From: JANNBN01 sp031430595
GTDB lineage: Bacteria; Actinomycetota; Acidimicrobiia; Acidimicrobiales; JANYDT01
Reading direction: 5' to 3'
DNA: 64,000 bases
Assembly (NCBI GenBank): GCA_031430595.1
Contig: JANPBU010000010.1
Location: 342,964-406,963, forward strand
Under the pieces are notes generated by a model. That model did not search any database, was not told the DNA's origin, and saw only the letters and a list, made by a program, of their open reading frames with translations. Positions 1 to 10,100 of the stretch are shown piece after piece (the stretch's first letter is position 1; the number at the start of each line of letters is the position of its first letter). The translations under genes and the position numbers were made by a program.

Positions 1-37
1 TCGGGTCGAAGGGCCTTACCCCGGTAATCTGGGGTCT

Positions 38-2017
38 ATGGCTGAGATTTCTGTACTTCTTCCCGATGGTTCGTCCCGCTCTCTCGAGGCCGGATCAACT
101 GCTGGCGATCTTGCTCGGTCAATCGGTGCCGGTCTGGGAAAGGCTGCCCTGGCCGCAAAGGTCAACGGGGCTGAGTGGGATTTGAATCGTCCGCTCCCCG
201 ACGGCGCATCCGTCGCCATCGTTACCCCGGCAACCGATGAAGGCCGCGAAGTACTTCGCCATTCAACCGCCCACGTACTTGCCCAGGCTGTGTGCGACGT
301 GTTCCCTGGGGCCAAGTACGCCATCGGTCCGGCGATCGAAAATGGGTTCTATTACGACTTCGAACTACCCGGCGATCAGCGCTTCACCGAGTCAGATTTG
401 GAACGGGTTGAAGCGCGTATGCGCGAAATCGTGAAACTCGACCAGCCATTCGTACGGGGCGACATCACCGCTGCCGAAGGCCTTGCGCTGTTCGCCGACC
501 AGCCCTTCAAACTCGAAATAATCAAGGGTGTTGGCGGTGCCGAAGATGCGGCCGAAGGTGGCGGGGCTAACACCATCAGCTTCTATCGAAACCGAGACGA
601 TTTCGTTGACCTCTGCCTCGGTCCCCACGTTCCAACAACGGGGCGGCTCGGCTCCTTCAAACTGATGAAGGTCGCCGGGGCTTACTGGCGAGGCGACGAA
701 AAACGCCCGATGCTGCAACGCATTTACGGCACCGCATGGGAAAACGACAAAGCCCTTAAAGAGCACCTCACCCGTTTGGAAGAAGCCGAAAAACGCGATC
801 ATCGTAAGCTTGCAGTCGAACTTGACCTGCTGTCATTTCCTTCGGAACTTGGTGGCGGTTTGGCCGTTTGGCACCCCAAGGGCTCGATGATTCGAAAGAT
901 CATGGAGGACTATTCGCGCGACCGCCACGAAAAGGGTGGCTACGAGTTCGCGTATACGCCTCACCTTGCGAACGCCAAGTTGTTTCAAACGTCTGGTCAC
1001 CTCGATTTCTACGCCGACGGCATGTATCCGCCCATGGAAATGGATAACGGTACCTACTACCCGAAACCCATGAACTGCCCGATGCACTGCCTCATTTTTC
1101 GGGGTCGTCAACGGTCGTATCGAGAGTTACCACTTCGCCTGTTTGAACTTGGCACCGTGTATCGCTACGAACGCGCCGGTACCCTACACGGCCTTATGCG
1201 TATTCGTGGCTTCACTCAAGACGACGCCCACATTTTCTGTACCCAGGAAAGTGTCGCCGACGAGATCACGTCGCTACTTGAATTCGTCATCGACCTGTTG
1301 CGTAATTTTGGGTTCACCGAGTTTGAAGCCCAGTTGGCAACGCGAGACCCTAAGAAGTCGATTGGTACCGATGACGTTTGGGAAATGGCCACCGAAGCTT
1401 TGCGCGAAGCCATGGTTCGAAACAACATCGACTACAAAGTGGATGAGGGTGGCGCCGCGTTCTACGGTCCAAAGATTGACGTCAAGGTGAAAGATGCCAT
1501 TGGTCGACAATGGCAACTTTCGACCATTCAGGCTGACTTCAACCTGCCGGAACGCTTCGACCTCGAATACGTTGCCTCAGACAACACCCGCAAGCGACCG
1601 ATCATGTTGCACCGGGCACTGTTCGGTTCGGTCGAACGGTTCTTCGGGGTATTGCTTGAAAGCTATGCCGGTGCGTTTCCCGCTTGGTTGGCACCGATAC
1701 AGGTACGTGTACTTGGGGTTCGCGACGACCATCAACCGTATGCCGACGAAGTCATCGAAATCTTGCGGGCTCGCGGGCTTCGTGTCGATACCGCATTCCC
1801 CGATGAGGGCCTTGGCGGGCGCATTCGTAAGGCAAAACTTGAAAAGCTTCCGTATGTGCTCGTGGTTGGTGACGATGACGTAAGTGCACGTACCGTCGGG
1901 GTAAACGCTCGAGGAAAAGATGTTGCACGAGGTGTTTCGATTGACACCTTTGCCGATGCCCTGGTTGCTGAAGTCGCAGCGAGAGGTCTTGCAGAATCAA
2001 CCCCAGCGGTCGCCTGA
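38..2017 (+). CDS. thrS: Threonyl-tRNA synthetase
   Basis: Class II aminoacyl-tRNA synthetase that charges tRNA-Thr in the cytoplasm. At 659 residues it has the usual full-length architecture. An N-terminal TGS domain (about 1-62) is followed by the threonyl/alanyl second additional domain with HSTAH near residue 75. The catalytic core contains the zinc-ligand motif KPMNCPMHC near residue 350 and the class II motif 3 region around MLHRALFGSVERF, and a C-terminal anticodon-binding domain completes it. The ATG start gives an immediate TGS domain. The HIT gene starts one base after the stop, so the two are probably co-transcribed. thrS heads the PIM-biosynthesis cluster of many actinobacteria. 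No inactivating change was seen; only 37 bases lie upstream in the window. Confidence 0.97.
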   Translation: MAEISVLLPDGSSRSLEAGSTAGDLARSIGAGLGKAALAAKVNGAEWDLNRPLPDGASVAIVTPATDEGREVLRHSTAHVLAQAVCDVFPGAKYAIGPAIENGFYYDFELPGDQRFTESDLERVEARMREIVKLDQPFVRGDITAAEGLALFADQPFKLEIIKGVGGAEDAAEGGGANTISFYRNRDDFVDLCLGPHVPTTGRLGSFKLMKVAGAYWRGDEKRPMLQRIYGTAWENDKALKEHLTRLEEAEKRDHRKLAVELDLLSFPSELGGGLAVWHPKGSMIRKIMEDYSRDRHEKGGYEFAYTPHLANAKLFQTSGHLDFYADGMYPPMEMDNGTYYPKPMNCPMHCLIFRGRQRSYRELPLRLFELGTVYRYERAGTLHGLMRIRGFTQDDAHIFCTQESVADEITSLLEFVIDLLRNFGFTEFEAQLATRDPKKSIGTDDVWEMATEALREAMVRNNIDYKVDEGGAAFYGPKIDVKVKDAIGRQWQLSTIQADFNLPERFDLEYVASDNTRKRPIMLHRALFGSVERFFGVLLESYAGAFPAWLAPIQVRVLGVRDDHQPYADEVIEILRARGLRVDTAFPDEGLGGRIRKAKLEKLPYVLVVGDDDVSARTVGVNARGKDVARGVSIDTFADALVAEVAARGLAESTPAVA

Positions 2018-2018
2018 A

Positions 2019-2549
2019 ATGGCTGAGGGTTTGCAGCACCTGTGGGCTGGTTGGCGCGGTGAGTACATCGCCGATGCCAACACCACAGCCCGAACCGACG
2101 TTTCCACGCACGTTCCCGAAGAGTGCGTGTTCTGTCGTATCTTCACATCGAAGCTACCCGATACCGAAACGTTCGTAGTGTCGACAGGGTCATTGTGTGT
2201 GGGCATACTGAACCTGTACCCGTACACATCGGGCCATATGATGGTTATCCCGAAGTCGCATGTCGCCAACCTTGGCGACCTAAGTAACGACGAATCACGC
2301 GAACTGTGGGCAATGATCAACCGGGCCGATGCTGCAGTTCGTAAGGCGTTCAACCCCGATGGTGTCAACGTTGGCATTAACCAGGGTCGCGCCGCTGGTG
2401 CCGGAATACCTGCACACTTACATGTACACATAGTTCCCAGATGGTCAGCCGACACCAACTTTATGACCGCAATCGCCGATACGCGAATCATTCCCGAGTC
2501 GCTCAGCCGCACCCATTCGCGCCTAGTTGAAGCCTGGAATACCCTCTAA
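2019..2549 (+). CDS. HIT-family hydrolase (Ap4A phosphorylase-like)
   Basis: A 176-residue histidine-triad protein. The motif HLHVHIVPRW near residue 140 carries the His-x-His-x-His triad, and CVFCRIF near residue 38 is the zinc-binding Cys pair typical of this branch. Family members act on dinucleoside polyphosphates or nucleotide conjugates. The frame is open upstream into thrS, but the ATG one base after the thrS stop fits the family length, so it is the preferred start. The order thrS then HIT then pgsA is a known actinobacterial arrangement; here pgsA is displaced almost 9 kb downstream. The exact substrate cannot be read from sequence. Confidence 0.93.
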   Translation: MAEGLQHLWAGWRGEYIADANTTARTDVSTHVPEECVFCRIFTSKLPDTETFVVSTGSLCVGILNLYPYTSGHMMVIPKSHVANLGDLSNDESRELWAMINRADAAVRKAFNPDGVNVGINQGRAAGAGIPAHLHVHIVPRWSADTNFMTAIADTRIIPESLSRTHSRLVEAWNTL

Positions 2550-2550
2550 C

Positions 2551-5112
2551 TCACCGACGGCTGCGTTGCTGGGAGGGGTCAAGCGAACCGGCCAACGCAA
2601 TAAAGCTTTCGAGTTTTGGTTCTTCGTTGTTGAGCCAGTCCATAATTTCTGATGCTGGTTTGGGTCGACTCACCAAGTAGCCCTGTGCAAGTTCAACGCC
2701 AAGTTGGCGTGCGACTGCCCAGTGTTCTGCGGTTTCGATACCTTCAGCGACCACTGATGCATTGAATTTCATACCGGTTTGAACATCGAGTTCAACGATT
2801 CCACGGGCACGCTGGTCAGTGCACATATCTTTGACAAACATACGATCAATTTTGATTTGATCGGGTGCCATACGGTATAGCCATTCGTGAGTACTGGCCC
2901 CGGTACCGTAATCATCCAACGAAACACGAACCCCGGTTTCGCGAAGGTGGTTCAGATGGTTCGTGGCTCGTAACGGGTCTTTAAACATTCGCCCTTCGGT
3001 AACTTCGAGGTATACCGATGACGGTTTTAGGCCCGTTCGTTTCAGGGTCGCGATGAGTGCTTCGCGCAGTTCGGGGTTCGAAATCGATAAAGGTGAGATG
3101 TTGATACCGATATCGAGTTCGCGCCCAACATGTTGGCTCCACCTGGCCACGTTCGCGAACGCTTGCGACATGATCGAGGCGGTCAACGCATGAATATGCC
3201 CTGTTTTTTCGGCGAGGGCAATAAAACTTTGCGGCATAATCACGCGCCCCTGGTCATTCCAACGGGCAAGCGCTTCAAACCCTGCGACACGGTACGTTTT
3301 CATGTCAATAATGGGCTGAAAAAAGCATTCAATGTCGTTGTTATCGATCGCTGCTTTCAGTCGCCAACCGTCAATATCAAGGCCGAATGTGTCGTCACCG
3401 TAAGCAGCGTCAGCAAATACGGCCACACCCGAATCGTCTTTGGCTGCGAACATAGCGTCGTCAGCATGACGCATCAGTACCGTGAGGGTGTCTCCGTGAA
3501 GGGGCCCGAGTGAGATACCAATAGTTCCCGAAACCGACACGGTCGCCCCATCGACGGTAAAGGGCAATTCGAGGGCTCGACGCAGATCGACCCCTAAGCG
3601 TCCGGCATCGGCACGGTCACCGTCGCCTTGACGGGTATTCGGAACAAACGCCGCGAATTCGTCACCGCCAATGCGGGCGATATGTGCGCGATTCGGAAGT
3701 ACGTGCTGTAGACGCCGCGCCGCTTCACACAGCACCTTGTCGCCGCCGCCATGACCAAGGAAACTGTTGGTTTCTTTGAAATTATCTAGGTCAAGAATGA
3801 ATACCGCCACCGTTGGCTCGTCCTTACCGTGCGCTTCCCAAGCTTCGTTGAACCCCAGCCGGTTCAGCAGTCCGGTGAGCGGGTCGTGTATTGCCTGGTG
3901 CGTGCGGGTTTGCATGTCGCGGCGCATCTCGGCCACCAGCCGGTCTTGTTCCAGCCATGGCGACAGATTCGCGGCCAAGCTTTCCGCAATCTCTTTCGTG
4001 TCGTCGGTAACGCCCTTCGTGGCATCGAGTGGTTCGGTGCACACCAACAAACCAATCGCCTGTCCTTTCACAATCAACGGATGAACAAGCGACGCTGTGG
4101 TTGCCGCTTCGTCGGTATCCGTGAGGGCCACCTGTCCGCTTTCCAGCACTTCACGCCACACCTGGGGCAATTCAGAAATCGGCCCCGTGGAACGTCCGTC
4201 GGCACTGATCGTCACCGCGCTGTCGAGTTGGCGGTCGATGCCTTCACGTTCCACAATCACCAGTTGCACCTGGCGGGTTTTGGTGGCCTGTGCGGCAAGC
4301 TCTAGGGCAGCTTCCACGTTGTCTGACGTTGAGTTTTGTAGAAGCCGAAAGAAACGGTGCAGCGCACGATACGTGTGTCCTTCGAGCAACTGAGCAAACA
4401 CCGGTGCCCCATGTCGACCCACGATCGCTAGCGGCACGGCAATCAGAAACGCTCGCAGACCCCATCCAACGGCCGGCACCGCCATGCCAATCATCATTGT
4501 CGGCGCCGACAAATTTAGGGCATCGACAATCGAGTGCCACGTGTTATCCAACGTGACCGTTTGACCGGCAAGCTTGCGTCCGGCGATGGGAACCATCAAG
4601 TCCACCGAAATGCATGCAACCCATGCCACCAGCAAGACCAAACAGCCAGTGAGCGTGAAGTCGTTGTTCCAGTTAAATGCCGTTACAACCACACTGAACG
4701 CGCCGACCTGTGCGGCACCCATCGAACCGTTACCGAACCCAGCCTTCCACGACGGTACCGCCGGATTGTTACGCAGTCGCCAGGCCGTCGCCAATCCAAT
4801 TGCGACAAACCTCACCCCCACATGAACTACTGGGGCAAGCAGCGACGCACCCAACAGCAACGGCAATTCGGTAGCCACAAAGTTCAGATTATATTCACCC
4901 ACACCCAGCCGTAATGCCAAACGCTCGACCATCGCGTAGGAGATGAACACCAGCAAAATGGCCCATGCGGCCGCTACACCGTTCGATGGCGGACCATCGA
5001 CCCGGGTCAAATACGCCAACGACGGAACAATCACCAACCAGGCAAACAGTGGGATCGTCACAAACATCGACCGCTTCCGAACCGTACTCACGACATACTT
5101 CCCAACGACCAC
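2551..5112 (-). CDS. Membrane GGDEF-EAL cyclic-di-GMP enzyme
   Basis: An 853-residue signalling protein. About 240 N-terminal residues form several hydrophobic segments of a membrane sensor module. A GAF-like cytosolic region (about 260-400) follows, then a GGDEF diguanylate cyclase domain with intact RIGGDEF, and a C-terminal EAL phosphodiesterase domain. EAL residues look complete: FEALARW, NISPLSI, LEVTEG, LDDYGTG, IKIDR, VAEGIET and QGY. No RxxD inhibitory site is evident five residues before GGDEF. The GTG at 5112 has AAAGG seven bases upstream; a GTG at 5091 preceded by GGGAAG is an alternative. It is convergent with and almost touching the HIT gene. Whether synthesis or hydrolysis dominates is not predictable. 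Confidence 0.93.
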   Translation of the reverse strand: MVVGKYVVSTVRKRSMFVTIPLFAWLVIVPSLAYLTRVDGPPSNGVAAAWAILLVFISYAMVERLALRLGVGEYNLNFVATELPLLLGASLLAPVVHVGVRFVAIGLATAWRLRNNPAVPSWKAGFGNGSMGAAQVGAFSVVVTAFNWNNDFTLTGCLVLLVAWVACISVDLMVPIAGRKLAGQTVTLDNTWHSIVDALNLSAPTMMIGMAVPAVGWGLRAFLIAVPLAIVGRHGAPVFAQLLEGHTYRALHRFFRLLQNSTSDNVEAALELAAQATKTRQVQLVIVEREGIDRQLDSAVTISADGRSTGPISELPQVWREVLESGQVALTDTDEAATTASLVHPLIVKGQAIGLLVCTEPLDATKGVTDDTKEIAESLAANLSPWLEQDRLVAEMRRDMQTRTHQAIHDPLTGLLNRLGFNEAWEAHGKDEPTVAVFILDLDNFKETNSFLGHGGGDKVLCEAARRLQHVLPNRAHIARIGGDEFAAFVPNTRQGDGDRADAGRLGVDLRRALELPFTVDGATVSVSGTIGISLGPLHGDTLTVLMRHADDAMFAAKDDSGVAVFADAAYGDDTFGLDIDGWRLKAAIDNNDIECFFQPIIDMKTYRVAGFEALARWNDQGRVIMPQSFIALAEKTGHIHALTASIMSQAFANVARWSQHVGRELDIGINISPLSISNPELREALIATLKRTGLKPSSVYLEVTEGRMFKDPLRATNHLNHLRETGVRVSLDDYGTGASTHEWLYRMAPDQIKIDRMFVKDMCTDQRARGIVELDVQTGMKFNASVVAEGIETAEHWAVARQLGVELAQGYLVSRPKPASEIMDWLNNEEPKLESFIALAGSLDPSQQRSRR

Positions 5113-5518
5113 GTCGCAACCTTTGATGACAAACCGCTGGTGTTTGCTTCACAAATGAGCCACAATTCAGAGTGGGTCATGTGTGGTCCTTCTGGAAGCG
5201 CACATGAACCACTACTTTTGCCCCCACTCTCGAAGGATATTTCAATGAGCGGTACATCAGGCTGGTAACAGCATTGGGACGTAGTCTTCAACTGGTTACG
5301 CCCCTTTCATAGTAAGAAATCAAGACCGGGTTGCTCATTCACGTGAGCAACCTGTTTTGTTTCATCGGCCTCCATCGGGCCACCCGTGATCATTCATTCA
5401 CATGAAAAACCGGGAGACCGCCCACCTCACGAAGAGCCAAATCCAGCCAACATGAGCAAAATGGCTCAAGCTTTCCGAGTTTCTAGTGTGCACGGGTACC
5501 GGGGTACCGTCGTAGGCC
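5113..5518. other. Intergenic region between GGDEF-EAL and photolyase genes
   Basis: About 400 bases between two divergently transcribed genes with no convincing ORF. It must contain both promoters. It also holds a terminator-like hairpin on the plus strand at 5329-5363 that serves neither flanking gene, so a short plus-strand transcript between roughly 5150 and 5360 is possible. Near 5491-5506 the hexamer GGTACC occurs twice, two bases apart, about 15 bases before the photolyase start. No tRNA, cyclic-di-GMP riboswitch core or repeat family was recognised. Confidence 0.6.
5329..5363 (+). terminator. Rho-independent terminator-like hairpin
   Basis: A perfect nine-base stem, GGTTGCTCA (5329-5337) with TGAGCAACC (5344-5352), has a six-base loop and is followed by TGTTTTGTTTC. 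The T-rich tail lies on the plus-strand side, so it would end a plus-strand transcript, yet no plus-strand gene lies immediately upstream. Confidence 0.6.
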
Positions 5519-7021
5519 ATGGGAACCGCCGATCTACAAATTGTGTGGTTCAAACGTGACCTGCGGGTCCGAGACCATGAGCCCCTTACCCGGGCCGCCG
5601 AACGGGGGCCGGTACTTCCGCTGTACATCGTCGAACCCGACCTGTGGAAACAACCCGACGCAGCCGCCCAGCACTACGACGTCATACGCAGTTGCCTCGT
5701 CGAACTGCGCGAATCATTGGGCAAACTGGGGGCACCGCTACTCATCCGAACCGGTGATCCGGTAGGTGTTTTTACCCGTCTCGCCGAAGAATTCCACGGC
5801 CGCATAGGTCACCTCTGGGCGTATGAGGAAACCGGTAATGACTTCACCTTTCGTCGCGACGTGTCTGTTTTGAAATGGGCCCGGTCGGCTGGTGTGGGGG
5901 TCACCGAAATTCCGCACGATTTCATCGTCCGCCGCCTGGGTGATCGAGACGACTGGTCAAGCATTGCCCGCCAGCGCATGGCCCAACCCATCCTTCCGGC
6001 TCCAGCACGTTTGATACCGGCCAACGAGACCATCGACCAGGGCCACCTCCCCACCCTCATTGATCTTGGCCTCGCCCCCGATGCACCTACCGGAACGCAC
6101 GAGGTTGGTGAAGCAGCCGCCCGGGCCACGCTCAAGTCGTTCCTTGGTGAACGCTGCGTTGGATACGAACGGCACATATCGTCACCGATTGCCGCATGGG
6201 ACGGCTGTTCACGACTCAGTACGCACCTCACCTACGGAACCATTTCGTTACGAGAAGTTATTGCCCGCACCCGGCGAACGGCAGCAGAAGATGCGTCGAA
6301 ACGATTCTCGTTAAAGGCCTTCGAAGAACGGTTACATTGGCGGTCACACTTCATCCAAAAACTTGAAGACGAACCCCCACTCGAAAAACGTAGCTACATC
6401 GGGGCCTTCGACGGTGTTCGACTCGACCCGAAAACCTCAACACTGGCAGCAGATCGTTTTGCGGCGTGGGCCACCGGAAATACCGGTTACCCGATGATCG
6501 ATGCGTGCATGCGATCGCTCAACGCGACCGGCTGGATCAACTTTCGTATGCGCGCCATGCTTGTTTCGTTTGCGTCGTATGACCTGTGGCTTGATTGGCG
6601 AGCCACTGCGCCACACCTCGCAAGGGCATTTGTTGACTACGAGCCCGGTATTCACTACCCCCAGATTCAGATGCAAAGCGGAACCACCGGCATCAACACG
6701 ATCCGAATATATGACCCGGTCAAGCAGGGGCTCGATCACGATCCGCGGGGTGACTTTGTTCGGAAATGGGTACCAGAGTTGGGCCATCTAGAAGGTGCAT
6801 CGGTGCATCAGCCGTGGGCCCTCGAAGGAACCTTCTGGGGTGTGCCAGAGGGGTACCGTGCACCGATTGTGAACCACGCAGAGGCCGTTGCGTACGCCTG
6901 GACTCACATCGATCGAATTAAGGGCAACGCCCGTCGAACAGGACAGGCTGCGGCGGTCTTGGAACAGCACGGCTCGCGACGCCCTCCCCCGGTTGTTCGT
7001 AGCCGCGCCCGCCGCCGATAA
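5519..7021 (+). CDS. Cryptochrome/photolyase family protein
   Basis: A 500-residue flavoprotein of the DNA photolyase/cryptochrome family. The N-terminal Rossmann-like antenna domain opens with VWFKRDLRVRDHEPL. The C-terminal helical FAD domain carries the photolyase signature around GYPMIDACMRSLNATGW and the conserved WVPEL. Near residue 390 the sequence MQSGTTGINTIRIYDP resembles a bacterial subgroup often simply called deoxyribodipyrimidine photolyase rather than the classical class I motif. The likely role is light-dependent repair of UV photoproducts, with photoreception as an alternative. The ATG start places the first beta strand at residue 5. It is divergent from the GGDEF-EAL gene. 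Confidence 0.92.
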   Translation: MGTADLQIVWFKRDLRVRDHEPLTRAAERGPVLPLYIVEPDLWKQPDAAAQHYDVIRSCLVELRESLGKLGAPLLIRTGDPVGVFTRLAEEFHGRIGHLWAYEETGNDFTFRRDVSVLKWARSAGVGVTEIPHDFIVRRLGDRDDWSSIARQRMAQPILPAPARLIPANETIDQGHLPTLIDLGLAPDAPTGTHEVGEAAARATLKSFLGERCVGYERHISSPIAAWDGCSRLSTHLTYGTISLREVIARTRRTAAEDASKRFSLKAFEERLHWRSHFIQKLEDEPPLEKRSYIGAFDGVRLDPKTSTLAADRFAAWATGNTGYPMIDACMRSLNATGWINFRMRAMLVSFASYDLWLDWRATAPHLARAFVDYEPGIHYPQIQMQSGTTGINTIRIYDPVKQGLDHDPRGDFVRKWVPELGHLEGASVHQPWALEGTFWGVPEGYRAPIVNHAEAVAYAWTHIDRIKGNARRTGQAAAVLEQHGSRRPPPVVRSRARRR

Positions 7022-7127
7022 GCACCAAAACTCGTAAGTGCCCGTGCGGCCAATTACTTGTGCCCTCAAGCTTGCCTGCTGAAGAGTCGAGATTCTGTGA
7101 AGTTCCGCTATTGAGGAGTTTCATAGT

Positions 7128-10100
7128 ATGTCGTTCGTCACACGGGTAAGCCAAAACAAGCTGTTACGTCTTTGCGTTGGCCTCACGCTGTTTGCCGCCG
7201 GAATCGCCCAAACCCAAAAGGTTTCGGCTGCACCCGGCACTATCGCCGGTACCGTGTACCTTGACTTCAACGCTGATGGCGCTAAAAACGCGTCGACGAA
7301 CCAAACCGATCAGGGCGTCGGCGGCATCACCGTCACGGCCTACAACGCTAGCGGCGTGTCGTGTGCGACAACCAGCACCAGCCCCGACGGAACCTATTCG
7401 TTGGCCCACACGTGTGCCTCGCCAACCGTTCGGCTTGAGGCAACGTGGGATGAGACTCAGACCCAATTCCTTGGCATCAAGCCAGCCCCGCACGGAACTG
7501 GCAATGCAACGACCGTTCAATTCGTGCCCGACAACGCGATCGGCATCGATATCGCGCTCTTGCGCCCAGCTGACTACTGCGGAGCGAATCCACAACTGGC
7601 AATCGCGTGTTTCCTGAATGGCAGTGCGACTAACGACCTAGCAACCGCAAAATCAATCAGTCGAATTGGTTGGGCTGATTCAGGCGACGGACGAGGTGCC
7701 ACGAACCGCCTTGCTCAACGTCAAGACACCGGCTCGGTGTGGGGAATAGCTACCTCGCGAAAAACAAAAGATGTCTACAGCGCAACTGCCCTTCGACGCC
7801 ATATCGGAATGGGCCCCGGCGGACTCACCCAAATCTATAAAACAACACCTGCGGGCGTAACGACCCAATTCCTGACGCTTCCGGCAACCTTCGGGTCATT
7901 CGATGAAACCACTCGTGGGCTAGGCAACGCAGCAGACCCGGCGTTCGATAACGCAGCGTTTGCTGCAGTGGGTCGAGTCGGCATTGGTGACATCGACCTA
8001 AACGAGTCGGAGAGTTTGTTGTACGTTTCGAACCTCAACACAAGGGAGATCGTTTCCACTCCGCTGTCTTCATCGCCAACCGTCGTGTCATACGGAACAC
8101 CACCGCTTGTCTGCGCTTCCCCTGCTGTGGCACGAGTGTGGGGCGTCGCCAGTCGCAGCTTCACCCGCAACGGTAGTGCGATCGATCGCGTCTTCGCTGG
8201 TGCGGCCTGTGACGGCCCAACCGGTGCCATTTCAGCAGGGGTGTTCTCGATTGATGTCAATCCGCTCACCCAGGCACTGGTTGCAAACTGGTCGCTCGTA
8301 GTCAGCATTCCGTCATACCTTTCGAACGGGAAATGGGGAACAACCGACCAGATACCTTGGCAGGCTTGGAACGATGTGTACGACGTGAAGTCGATGATTG
8401 TTTCTGATATTGCCTTCGATGCAAACGGTGACATGACCATTGGCCTGATGGACCGATCTGGCCTACAAATGTCAGCCAACAACTACAACGCACCAGGCAA
8501 TTCGCCGCAGACACTTGCTGAATATCCAGGGGCTTCTGGCGATACATTGAAGGCGTGCGTTAATACTATCGGTACATATGTTCTTGAGTCTGGCGGGTCA
8601 TGCGGGGGTGTAGCAACCGCAGGTACTGGTGCCGCCCACCCCGGCCCGGGTAGTGGTGAGTTCTACAACGAAGACTATTGGTATGGGGGCGGCGGAACGG
8701 CACCGAGCCCAACGGCCGGTCACCCCGAAGTAAGCCTTGGGGCTCTTGCCCTACTACCGGGTTCTAACCTCGTGGCATCAAGCACCTGGGACCCGAATGC
8801 CTGGCTCACCGGAGGTGTGCGCTGGTTCAACCAGACCACGGGCGCTGACGCTCGCGACATATTGCTTGTTGGGGCATCTGGGCCGCTAGCAGACCTCTCG
8901 AATAATGATCCGGGTGGTCTTGGTAAGGCCAGCAGTATTGGTGACGTTGAATTGCTGTGCGACCAAGCCCCATTTGAAGTTGGCAACCGTGTATGGGTCG
9001 ATACCAATTCAAACGGAGTTCAAGATCCAACCGAACCACCACTATCGAATGTACGCGTAGAGTTGTATTCACCAGTTGGCCTACTTCTTGGGTTCACGAC
9101 TACTGATGCTGATGGCACCTATTACTTTTCTTCATCGACCATTTCTGGCTTGACTTCAGACACGGCCAACTACGAAATTCGTATTCCCGCCAACCAAACT
9201 TCGCTAGCAAACTACGCGACAACCGCAGCTAACGCCGATACCTCTAGCGGAGGCGACCTCCGAGATTCCGATGGAACCAGACTCGTAGGCACACTTAACG
9301 GTTCATCGTTTACCTTTGCAACGACAACGGCCGGTAACAGCGACCACACGATGGACTTCGGCTTTGTTGCTACCTATTCGCTCGGAAATCGGGTGTGGAT
9401 GGATACCGACAACAACGGAACGATTGATAGCGGCGAAAGTGGTGTTGATGGGGTCAGCGTTTCGCTGCTCAATTCGGTCGGCACCGTCGTTGCGACCGCA
9501 ACCACTGCGAACGGCGGTTACTACCGGTTCGACAATTTGTTGACTGGCGACTACACGGTTCGTGTCGACTCCACAAACTTTGCAGTGGATGGAGCGCTAG
9601 TTGGAAAGCTTTCATCATCAACAACTGTGAATGACCCGAATACCGACGTCGACTCCGATGACAATGGCATCGACCCGGCACTTACCGCCGACTACCTCAC
9701 CACTGGGGTCACGTCACAAATCGTTACCCTGGGCGGCCAGGCTGAACCAACTACCGATGTCGATGCCGACCCCACAAACCCAGTCGGAGAAGCACCCAAC
9801 AACCGTTCGAATCGCACGGTCGATTTCGGTTTCTATACCGACCCAACGCCTCCCCCAACATCGACCACGACGACTTCAACCACCACCACTTCGACAACGA
9901 CCACTTCAACCACCACGACCACCATTGGCGTGTCGACGACGGATGCGGCAACGACGACGGATGCGGCAACGACCACCACCGATCCAGGAACAACCACGAC
10001 CACCATTGCGGGAACAACCACGACCACCACAAGCGTGACGACCGAACCCTCAACGAGCGAAACGACTTCCACAACCTCCACGCTTCCGGTGACCGCCGCC

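Noticed and set aside
1752..2111. Long minus-strand frames overlapping thrS and the HIT gene
   Set aside because: They are antisense shadows of well-supported genes with full-length family matches.
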